This document shows positions 35,284-43,046 of a stretch of DNA of 64,000 bases, piece by piece (the stretch's first letter is position 1; the number at the start of each line of letters is the position of its first letter). The DNA comes from JBEBSD01 sp040394475. GTDB lineage: Bacteria; Bacteroidota; Bacteroidia; Cytophagales; Spirosomataceae. Both the position numbers and the translations under genes were made by a program. The stretch covers positions 62,001 to 126,000 of the forward strand of contig JBEBSD010000003.1 in assembly GCA_040394475.1 (NCBI GenBank), written 5' to 3'. The notes beneath the pieces were generated by a model that ran no database searches, had not been told where the DNA came from, and saw only the letters and a list, made by a program, of their open reading frames with translations.

Positions 35284-38200
35284 ATGAATTACCGAATTTT
35301 ACTTTTTTTTGTCCTGTTGCTTTGCGGCACAGGCGCCCTTGCACAACCAGGCAATGCCCTTCATTTTGACGGGGTCAATGACAAAGTAGAGATACCCGAT
35401 GCGAACCCGCTCGATTTACAAGGTTCCTATACCTTGGAGTGCTGGATCAGGCCGGATGAATTTACCTGGCTGGGCGGGTTGATTTCAAAGTACCATTCCG
35501 CCAGTGCCAACGGTTATCTTTTAAGGCTGGGAAGCGCGTCCCCCTACAACGGTCTCGGCTTCGACGGGATGGAGACACCCACCGGCCTGTTGCAGACCGG
35601 TACCTGGTACCACATCGCAGCGGTCAAGGACGGGCCGGTCAGGAAAATATATGTCAACGGGGAGGAGAAGCCCCTGTCAGGCGGAGCCGTCAATGTAGGG
35701 CCCAATACCGATATCCTGACGCTGGGTATGGACTATGCACCCGCTCCCCGCTATTTTAAAGGGGCTATGGACGAAGTCAGAATCTGGAATACTGCCCGAA
35801 GTCAGGGTGACATACAGTCGGCAATGAATACCTCAGTAGATCCTGCCTCTTCAGGACTGGTGGCTTATTACAAGTTTGATCAGGGCACGGCCGATGGGGA
35901 TAACACCGGCCTGCCCGCCACCGTAACCGATGCCACCGCCAACAATAACAACGGAACAGCGGTCAATTTTGCTTTCAATGGCAGCACTTCCAATTGGATC
36001 AGCCGGTATTTCCTGGAGCCGCCTGTTGCGACGGAGGCCACAGGTATTTCCGATGACGGCTTTACCGCTCATTGGACTCCGGGCGGGGCTGCCGATTATT
36101 ATTTGCTGGATATTTCGCCTTCCGCTGATTTCAGCACCTTCGTCAGCGGTTACAACGGACTGAATGTCGGAAATGTTACGGCCTGGGATGCTGCGGGCCT
36201 GTTGCCCGGGGTTACCTGGTATTACCGGGTAAGCGCCGTAAGTACCATCCAGGGACAAAGCGCGCCTTCCAATTTTGTTGCTGTCGCTACCTCAGGCGAG
36301 TTTGTACCCCAGACACCCATCCTTTACGTCGACAAAAACGTAGCCGGGGGCGATCAGAGCGGCACTAGCTGGGCCAACGCCATGCCGGAACTGGCCAACG
36401 CCCTCCAATGGGCAAGAACTAACCAGGGAAGTGGTCTGTGGAGCACCGTCGATCCTTTACGGATATGGGTAGCAGCCGGAACCTACAAACCGCTGTACCA
36501 TGCTGCCGATGGGCAATTTACAAACAATGGCAACCGGAACAATGCGTTTGTACTGGTCAGAGATGTGCAGCTCTATGGTGGTTTTGATCCAGCCAACGGT
36601 ATTACCGATCTGACACACCAACGGATCCTCTCTCCGGCCGGCTCCGTTCTGAGCGGCGATTTGAATAACAGCAACACGCTTAACAATGGCGATGCGTATC
36701 ACGTGGTCATCAGCGCCGGTGCAGCGGGCAGCGCTGTCTTCGACGGGTTTACGGTTACAGGGGGCAATTCCAATGGTTCCGGTGGCGCTGTGGTCGTCAA
36801 TGAACTGGAAGTGTATAATGATAATGGGGGAGGAGTCTGCGCACAAACTTCTTCCCCGGTTTTACGCAACCTGACCATCTCAGGGAATTACGGTTATTGG
36901 GGAGGAGGCATGCAGCTTCAAAATTCATCCCCTTCGATCACCCGTTTAGTGATCAGCGGAAACAGGGCCGGTTACGGCGGAGGAATAAATATTGATGAAA
37001 ATACGTCACTCGTCTTAACCAATGTGATGATCAGCGGGAACAGGGCCGCGTCTTATGGGGGTGGGATCCATGCCGTCGGGTCGTCGATAACGCTTACCAA
37101 TGTGACCATCAGCGGGAACAAGGCGGATATTTACAACGGGGGCGGGATCTATTATTTACAATCTACTCTCCAGGTCCGTAACAGCATTATCTTCGGTAAT
37201 AATACTGGCGTTTATCCCGATAACAGCCTGCCCCCGCAATGCCGCCACAGTCTGGTACAGGAAATCACCACCGGCGACGATGCCGACGGTAATATAAGCG
37301 GAGGCGCCAATCCTTTATTTGTCAACAGAATCGCCTATTCCCTTGCCCCCTCCGCAGGAGGCAGCTATGCCCTGCAAGCCGGGAGCCCGGCCGTCAACAA
37401 GGGCAGCAATGCCCTGTTCCCGGGATTGGGCGCCGGCACTGCCGACCTGGCCGGCAACCCGAGGGTATACGACTATGCCGGTGGGGGGGGAGTTGATATG
37501 GGAGCCTATGAATACCAGGGAGAGCCGGGTATTCCGCCCACGCTCGGCGGTACTCTTTATGTCAATAAAAACGTGAGCGGGGGTGACCAGAGCGGCAGCA
37601 GCTGGGACAATGCCATGCCCGAGCTGGCTGAAGCGCTTAAATGGGCGAGACAAAACGTGGAAAATGATTTGTGGGATGCCGGTAGCCCTTTGCAGATATG
37701 GGTAGCAACCGGCACCTATAAACCCTTATACCGTGCAGCAGACGGGCAATTTGAAACCTCGGGAAGCAACCGGAACAATGCGTTTGTATTGGTCAGGGAT
37801 GTGCAGCTCTATGGCGGTTTTGACCCGGCCCACGGTATTTTTGATCTGACGCACAGCCGGATACCTCCCACTGCCACAAGTGGCTCTATTTTGAGCGGTG
37901 ATATCAATACCAGTAACACAAATGATGCCTACCATGTGGTTATTGGTACCAATGCATTGGGTACTGCTGTTTTGGATGGTTTTACCATTACAGGGGGGAA
38001 TGCCAATGGTTCTCATAATGCTTCCGTCGTCAATTCGGTCAGTATTTTCAACGATGAAGGCGGAGGAATCGAACTAATCAGATCGCACCCGGTTTTGAAT
38101 AACCTGGTCATAGCGGGGAATTATGCTACCTACGGGGGAGGAATGATGCTTCAGTATGCATCCCCCGTTATGACGAACCTGGTATTCAGCCTGAACAGCG

Positions 38201-39234
38201 GCAGGTGGGGAGGCGGAATCATGAATGGCGGAGGCACGATCACGCTTACGAATGTGACCATTAGCGGCAATAGCGATGTTTTTGGCGGCGGAGGCATCTT
38301 TACGTATGATGCGGTACTTGTCCGCAATAGCATTATCTATGGCAATACCGGAGGGGTTATGAACTATGGTTCGATTGCTCCCCAGTATACCAACAGCCTG
38401 GTCCAGGGACAAACCGTGAACGACGCCAACGGCAACCTGGCCGGCGCTACAGATCCGAAGTTTACCAGTGAACCTACGATTAACCTGCCTTTCGGCGACT
38501 ACATGCTGCAGGCCGGCAGCCCGGCCATTGAGGCCGGCAGTAATACCTTGTTCGCCGGGTTGGACGCGGCCACTACCGACCTGGCCGGCAACCCGCGGGT
38601 GTCCGGCACTAACATTGATATGGGTGCTTACGAGTATTTCGAGCCCCTGCCGGTAACACTGGTCGACTTCAAGGCGGTTCTTGTAGAAAACGCCGTCCAA
38701 CTGACCTGGCAGACGACTGAGGAAGTCAACGCCTCCCACTTCGAAATCCAGCGCGGCACTGATGCCCGTACCTGGGAGGCCATCGGGAACGTGCCGGTTG
38801 GAGCTGCCGGCTACCAGACCTATACCTTCAACGATCCGCTATCGGAGGTCAGCGTCGGGCAATCAGCGACCGGCACGCCCGCTCACGGCCGCAAGCCGAT
38901 AACCTGCTACTACCGCCTGCGGATGGTCGACCGGGACGGGACATTCGCTTACTCACAAATAGCTGCTGTACAGATTGAAGGGATAGGAATGCAGGTCCGT
39001 ATCTATCCCAATCCTGCAAAAAAAGAGAAAGTAATCGTGGAACTGACCGGAGGAGCTCCGGGAGCAATCCGCGTGCAGATTTACGATCGTTTAGGGCGGG
39101 CGGCAGGCGGACCACAGCCTGAAATAGTTGGGGGGAAAGCGATACTGGATGTCAGCGGCCTGGCATCGGGGCTGTACCTCGTGCAAATAGGGCAGGGGAA
39201 TGCTGTGGTGACAAAACACCTGGTGATACCGTGA
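35284..39234 (+). CDS. Large secreted LamG/parallel beta-helix protein with T9SS sorting domain
   Basis: A 1316-residue protein. Signal peptide (ILLFFVLLLCGTGALAQ), a LamG/concanavalin-like domain (LHFDGVNDKVEIPDANPLDL to VRIWNTARSQGDIQSAMN, residues 20-220), a fibronectin III unit (about 240-335), then two similar modules of about 400 residues each. Each begins YVxKNVxGGDQSGxSW and contains WVAxGTYKPLY, VLVRDVQLYGGFDPA and right-handed beta-helix rungs (LTNVTISGN). The end is a fibronectin-like repeat and a T9SS type A sorting domain (VRIYPNPAKKEKVIVEL). Probably a surface adhesin or glycan-binding protein; no catalytic residues are recognised. Confidence 0.9.
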   Translation: MNYRILLFFVLLLCGTGALAQPGNALHFDGVNDKVEIPDANPLDLQGSYTLECWIRPDEFTWLGGLISKYHSASANGYLLRLGSASPYNGLGFDGMETPTGLLQTGTWYHIAAVKDGPVRKIYVNGEEKPLSGGAVNVGPNTDILTLGMDYAPAPRYFKGAMDEVRIWNTARSQGDIQSAMNTSVDPASSGLVAYYKFDQGTADGDNTGLPATVTDATANNNNGTAVNFAFNGSTSNWISRYFLEPPVATEATGISDDGFTAHWTPGGAADYYLLDISPSADFSTFVSGYNGLNVGNVTAWDAAGLLPGVTWYYRVSAVSTIQGQSAPSNFVAVATSGEFVPQTPILYVDKNVAGGDQSGTSWANAMPELANALQWARTNQGSGLWSTVDPLRIWVAAGTYKPLYHAADGQFTNNGNRNNAFVLVRDVQLYGGFDPANGITDLTHQRILSPAGSVLSGDLNNSNTLNNGDAYHVVISAGAAGSAVFDGFTVTGGNSNGSGGAVVVNELEVYNDNGGGVCAQTSSPVLRNLTISGNYGYWGGGMQLQNSSPSITRLVISGNRAGYGGGINIDENTSLVLTNVMISGNRAASYGGGIHAVGSSITLTNVTISGNKADIYNGGGIYYLQSTLQVRNSIIFGNNTGVYPDNSLPPQCRHSLVQEITTGDDADGNISGGANPLFVNRIAYSLAPSAGGSYALQAGSPAVNKGSNALFPGLGAGTADLAGNPRVYDYAGGGGVDMGAYEYQGEPGIPPTLGGTLYVNKNVSGGDQSGSSWDNAMPELAEALKWARQNVENDLWDAGSPLQIWVATGTYKPLYRAADGQFETSGSNRNNAFVLVRDVQLYGGFDPAHGIFDLTHSRIPPTATSGSILSGDINTSNTNDAYHVVIGTNALGTAVLDGFTITGGNANGSHNASVVNSVSIFNDEGGGIELIRSHPVLNNLVIAGNYATYGGGMMLQYASPVMTNLVFSLNSGRWGGGIMNGGGTITLTNVTISGNSDVFGGGGIFTYDAVLVRNSIIYGNTGGVMNYGSIAPQYTNSLVQGQTVNDANGNLAGATDPKFTSEPTINLPFGDYMLQAGSPAIEAGSNTLFAGLDAATTDLAGNPRVSGTNIDMGAYEYFEPLPVTLVDFKAVLVENAVQLTWQTTEEVNASHFEIQRGTDARTWEAIGNVPVGAAGYQTYTFNDPLSEVSVGQSATGTPAHGRKPITCYYRLRMVDRDGTFAYSQIAAVQIEGIGMQVRIYPNPAKKEKVIVELTGGAPGAIRVQIYDRLGRAAGGPQPEIVGGKAILDVSGLASGLYLVQIGQGNAVVTKHLVIP

Positions 39235-39345
39235 TACTGCGACGTACATACCCGTTGACAACACCGTGGCGCCGCAACGCACGCGGTCATTGGCTGACAG
39301 GCCGAAATGTTTAGAAGTCCGATAGTTTTTTGTTCCTTTGCCAAA

Positions 39346-39359
39346 ATACTAAGTGGTAT
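39346..39359. promoter_or_regulatory. TetR operator 1, at the regulator's own start
   Basis: ATACTAAGTGGTAT (ATAC-N6-GTAT) ends 4 bases before the TetR ATG at 39364. It is identical at 12 of 14 positions to the site at 39971-39984. Its position suggests autorepression. Confidence 0.5.
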
Positions 39360-39363
39360 CTTT

Positions 39364-39954
39364 ATGAAAAAAGCGGAGGCGACACGGCTGACAATTCTAC
39401 AAAAAGCATTTGAATTGATTTACGTAAAAGGGTATCAGACCACAAGTATTGACGACATTATTGCTACCACACAAGTAACAAAAGGCGCATTTTATTACCA
39501 TTTCAAAACCAAAGATGAAATGGGGCTCGCCATTATCAACGAAATCCTGAAACCGACGCTTGTAAACAGTTTCATACAACCTTTACGGCAAGAACAGAAT
39601 CCATTGGATGCCATTTACAACCTAATGCACAGTCTTCTAATGGAAAATGAGTTTTTGAAAGTCGAATATGGTTGTCCTGCTTCAAATTTTACACAAGAAA
39701 TGACACCCTGGAATGCGGACTTTAATAACGCCTTAAACGAGTTGATTCAGCAATGGACGGAAGTAATGACAGCCGCCATTGAAAAAGGAAAAGAAAACGG
39801 CTTTATTCGTAAAGAAGTAAACGGAAGGCAGGTAACATTTTTTGTACTGTCGGGCTATTGGGGTATACGAAATTTCGGGAAGCTGGCAAACAGTAAACAA
39901 GTATATCTTCCTTATTTAAAGGAACTTAAAAGCTATCTTAGTAGTCTGGAATAA
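39364..39954 (+). CDS. TetR-family transcriptional regulator
   Basis: The start at ATG 39364 (MKKAEATRLTILQKAFELIY) is preferred; the frame opens earlier at 39307 but would overlap operator 1. The 196-residue protein has the TetR helix-turn-helix (GYQTTSIDDIIATTQVTKGA, FYYHFKTKDEMG) and a helical ligand domain. Two near-identical operator sites flank it, and two small membrane-protein genes follow on the same strand. Its DNA is visibly more A+T-rich than the surrounding genes, which suggests that the three-gene module arrived together. Confidence 0.9.
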   Translation: MKKAEATRLTILQKAFELIYVKGYQTTSIDDIIATTQVTKGAFYYHFKTKDEMGLAIINEILKPTLVNSFIQPLRQEQNPLDAIYNLMHSLLMENEFLKVEYGCPASNFTQEMTPWNADFNNALNELIQQWTEVMTAAIEKGKENGFIRKEVNGRQVTFFVLSGYWGIRNFGKLANSKQVYLPYLKELKSYLSSLE

Positions 39955-39965
39955 TTTTTTTCCTA

Positions 39966-40002
39966 AAAACATACTGATTGGTATGTTTTGTTTTTACCTT
40001 TG
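39966..40002 (+). promoter_or_regulatory. TetR operator 2 and promoter of the membrane-protein pair
   Basis: AAAACATAC-N6-GTATGTTTT (39966-39974 and 39981-39989) is a perfect 9-bp inverted repeat whose core ATACTGATTGGTAT matches operator 1 at 12 of 14 bases. It is followed by TACCTTTG (39995-40002), a -7 box of the TAnnTTTG type. A bound TetR dimer would block polymerase. The first gene begins 87 bases further on. Confidence 0.6.
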
Positions 40003-40089
40003 CGCCGTGCGACCCGGTTCCTCCCATTTACTCCTTTTTTGAAGCACTTGTAATATGGAATATATTCAGAAAATAAAAAGCGATATAAA

Positions 40090-40554
40090 ATGTATTCGAC
40101 GTTGTTGTCCCTGCACTCGTTAATCCGTTGGCTTGTAGTAGTCTTTCTGGTGTATACCCTTTACAGAGCATTTGTCGGCTATACCCGGAACAAGACATTT
40201 TCTAAAGCCGATAATGCTTTCCGGCATTGGACGGCAACCGTTGCCCATATTCAGTTAATGATTGGAATAATACTTTATACGCAAAGCCCGATTGTAAAGC
40301 ATTTCTGGACAGACACTAAAACTGCCTCGCAAAATTTAGAATTGACGTTTTATGGTTTACTGCATATTGTCTTTATGCTGACTGCTATTGTCGCAGTAAC
40401 AATCGGGTCAGCGCTGGCAAAACGAAGATCAACGGACAAGGAAAAATTTAAGACCCTATTAGTTTGGTTTTTTATAGCCCTGATCCTCATTTTTATTGCA
40501 ATTCCCTGGACGTTTTCACCATTATCAGCCAGACCAAATTTCAGAACATTTTAA
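40090..40554 (+). CDS. Four-helix membrane protein, cytochrome b-like
   Basis: A 154-residue protein with four hydrophobic helices and several histidines at helix ends (LSLHSLIRWLVVVFLVYTL, FRHWTATVAHIQLMIG, FYGLLHIVFML). This spacing would allow haem ligation, as in small cytochrome b-like proteins, but no family is certain. Under the TetR operator and just ahead of a DUF3817 gene; function unknown. Confidence 0.7.
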   Translation: MYSTLLSLHSLIRWLVVVFLVYTLYRAFVGYTRNKTFSKADNAFRHWTATVAHIQLMIGIILYTQSPIVKHFWTDTKTASQNLELTFYGLLHIVFMLTAIVAVTIGSALAKRRSTDKEKFKTLLVWFFIALILIFIAIPWTFSPLSARPNFRTF

Positions 40555-40556
40555 CT

Positions 40557-40874
40557 ATGAAAAAGTATTTCACTACAACCATCGGACGGTTGCGACTTTT
40601 GGCTTTTTTAGAAGGTATTTCACTACTTGTTTTGATTTTTATAGCAGTTCCGTTGAAATACTATTTTGATAGTCCTTCATTGGTGAAATCTGTCGGACCT
40701 CTACACGGAGCATTATTTCTGTTGTTTGTCTTCAATGCTTTGCGTGTAGGCGTGGAACAACAATGGAAATTCAAAGAAACCACCTGGAAAGTGCTTGTAG
40801 CTTGTTTCGTTCCATTCGGTGTATTCTACATTGACTACAACCTATTGCGTACTATCCAAACAGACGAAAATTAA
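40557..40874 (+). CDS. DUF3817 integral membrane protein
   Basis: A 105-residue protein from ATG 40557, 2 bp after the previous stop. The DUF3817 pattern is present: GRLRLLAFLEGISLLVLIFI, PLKYYF, VGPLHGALFLLFVFNALRVG and a last helix VLVACFVPFGVFYIDYNLL. Role unknown; in other bacteria the family is often linked to transport or stress operons. It is regulated with its upstream partner and ends 22 bp from the convergent PQQ dehydrogenase. Confidence 0.8.
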   Translation: MKKYFTTTIGRLRLLAFLEGISLLVLIFIAVPLKYYFDSPSLVKSVGPLHGALFLLFVFNALRVGVEQQWKFKETTWKVLVACFVPFGVFYIDYNLLRTIQTDEN

Positions 40875-40896
40875 CGGGTTGACGCTCGCGGCCAGT

Positions 40897-42975
40897 TCAA
40901 TCGCCGAGGCAAAATGCCAGGTACTGATCGCCCGACGGAGTGTTGAGCTTCCCTCCGCCGCAGGCAATCACGAGATACTGTTTCCCGTCGATCAGGTAAG
41001 TGCTCGGAGAGGCATATCCTGCTGCCGGAAGCTTGTATTCCCACACCATTTCGCCGGTTTTCCTGTCAAAAGCCCGCAGTTTTTCATCGCGGGCGGCGGC
41101 AATAAACAAGAGTCCGCCGGCGGTTACCAACGGGCCGCCATAGTTATCGGTTCCGGTGGCCGGAATTCCTTTTTTAATGAGTTCGGGATATTCTCCGAGA
41201 GGAACCTGCCAGCGCCGCCGGCCGGTGTTCAGGTCAATGGCCGTCAAGGTTCCCCATGGCGGCGTACTCACCGGGTACCCTTTACTGTCGTACCATCGGT
41301 TATAACCGGTGTGCTGATAGGGAATAACGTTCTTTTGAGTGACTGTAACTGACTTTCCGGTATCGTTGTCGAATAAGAAGTCAATAATAGCCTTCCTTTC
41401 TGTTTCCGGAATATGGGAAAATGAAGGCATCATGCCGCGCCCGGTGGCAAACAGGTCGGATACCTGTTGTTTCGACAGGCGGTCATTCAGGCCGGCTAGT
41501 GAAGGGTAGGCGCCGTCGTGACTGCCTTTCAGGTCTTGTCCGTGACACGCCGCACAATAGACCGTATACGGTTGGTTGCCTGCTGTAGCGGTCGCTCTGG
41601 GTGGGCGCAGTGTCATGTGAACGGGATTTTCTTTAGCCGGAACATACATGATCCCGTCCAGATCAGTAGCCGCGCCTCCCCATTGAGCCCCGCCGTCTGT
41701 GCCCGGGAAGAAGACCGTCATGGTTTCGCTGAGGGGTATGTAAGGCGTTCCGGTCCGGGCTTTGCGCAGAACGCTGCGGATGGAATCCCGACCGGCTGCC
41801 CAGGGGTTGATCTCCTTTTCGGTAAATGATTGCCGGGTAAACGGCTCCGGAAGCTGCGGGATCGGTTGGGTTTTTGCAGGCGCTTCCCCCGGAACGGCGT
41901 CCTGAGGGAATGCTGTTTCATTAATCGGAAAAATGGGTTCTCCGGTCACGCGGTCGAACACGAAGGTGAAGCCTTGTTTGGTCACCTGTGCCACCACGTC
42001 CGTTTTTTTACCATTTTTTGTGATTGTCAAAAGGTTGGGAGGAGCCGGCGGGTCCCGGTCCCAGATGTCGTGATGTACCAGTTGATAGTGCCAACGCTTT
42101 TTGCCTGTAGCCGCGTCCAGTGCCAGCAGGCAGTTGGCATACAGGTTGTCGCCTTTCCGACCGGCGCCGTAAAAGTCCGGAGCGGCCGAGCCGGTTGGTA
42201 TGTAGACAATTCCGCGCGGCCGGTCAATAGCCATTCCCATCCATGCGTTGGCGCCTCCGTGACGTTGCCGCGGGTGTTCGGGCGACCAGGTTTCATACCC
42301 GGCTTCTCCTTTTTCGGGAATGGTGCGAAACGTCCAGACGAGCCGGCCGGTACGAGCGTCGTAGGCACGTATGTCTCCCAGCAGCGCTGTTTCGCTTTCG
42401 GCGACGCGCGTACCGGTTATGATCAGATTTTTATAGATGGTGTTAGGTGTATTGGAGCTTACGTAGTTATCGGCGCCGGGCCGGTCAATTCCCGTTTTGA
42501 GGTTGATTCTCCCGTTATCGCCAAATTCTTTGGCCAGTTCTCCGGTTGCCGGATCAAGGGCATACAGCCATTGCCCGGCGCCGAAAAACAGGCGTTTGTG
42601 TTTTCTCCCGGTCCAATAGGCGACGCCGCGGCTGGTGGTACCTCCATTATCCGGCAGGTTGGTTGTCCAGATTTCCTCACCTGTTGCTGCATCGACTGCA
42701 AATGCCTGTGTATGAGCCGATACGCCGTAAAGTACGCCATTGACAATAATCGGGTTGCACTGGATTTGTGTGCGGTTCCGAATGGTATCAGCACCGCCCG
42801 AATGGTAGGCCCAGGCGACCTTCAGCCGCCTGACGTTACTTGTATCGATTTGATCAAGGGGCGAGTAATGGCTGCGTGCACCATCGCCGTGGTATTCGGG
42901 CCAGTCGGTTTCAGATTCAGTTGCCTGAAAAAGAAGGGATGCTGCCGCAAGGGCCAGTATGCGTATGATCGACAT
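40897..42975 (-). CDS. PQQ-dependent dehydrogenase with inserted cytochrome c domain
   Basis: A 692-residue periplasmic quinoprotein. The signal (IIRILALAAASLLFQ) is followed by DWPEYHGDGARSHYSPLDQI and propeller blades of the glucose/alcohol dehydrogenase kind (WAYHSGG, GVAYWTGRKHKRLFFGAGQWL, GTLTAIDLNTGRRRWQVPLG). A haem c domain (YCAACHGQDLKG, MMPSFSHIPETERKAIIDFL) is inserted near residues 480-560, before the last blades. It would oxidise a sugar or alcohol with PQQ and hand electrons to its own haem. No PQQ synthesis genes are in the window. Confidence 0.9.
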   Translation of the reverse strand: MSIIRILALAAASLLFQATESETDWPEYHGDGARSHYSPLDQIDTSNVRRLKVAWAYHSGGADTIRNRTQIQCNPIIVNGVLYGVSAHTQAFAVDAATGEEIWTTNLPDNGGTTSRGVAYWTGRKHKRLFFGAGQWLYALDPATGELAKEFGDNGRINLKTGIDRPGADNYVSSNTPNTIYKNLIITGTRVAESETALLGDIRAYDARTGRLVWTFRTIPEKGEAGYETWSPEHPRQRHGGANAWMGMAIDRPRGIVYIPTGSAAPDFYGAGRKGDNLYANCLLALDAATGKKRWHYQLVHHDIWDRDPPAPPNLLTITKNGKKTDVVAQVTKQGFTFVFDRVTGEPIFPINETAFPQDAVPGEAPAKTQPIPQLPEPFTRQSFTEKEINPWAAGRDSIRSVLRKARTGTPYIPLSETMTVFFPGTDGGAQWGGAATDLDGIMYVPAKENPVHMTLRPPRATATAGNQPYTVYCAACHGQDLKGSHDGAYPSLAGLNDRLSKQQVSDLFATGRGMMPSFSHIPETERKAIIDFLFDNDTGKSVTVTQKNVIPYQHTGYNRWYDSKGYPVSTPPWGTLTAIDLNTGRRRWQVPLGEYPELIKKGIPATGTDNYGGPLVTAGGLLFIAAARDEKLRAFDRKTGEMVWEYKLPAAGYASPSTYLIDGKQYLVIACGGGKLNTPSGDQYLAFCLGD

Positions 42976-43046
42976 AGGGGTCAGAAAAGGATGCGGGATC
43001 GGGTCAAAAGAATTTTAAACATCGGAGTCAGTTTCTTGAAAACCCT

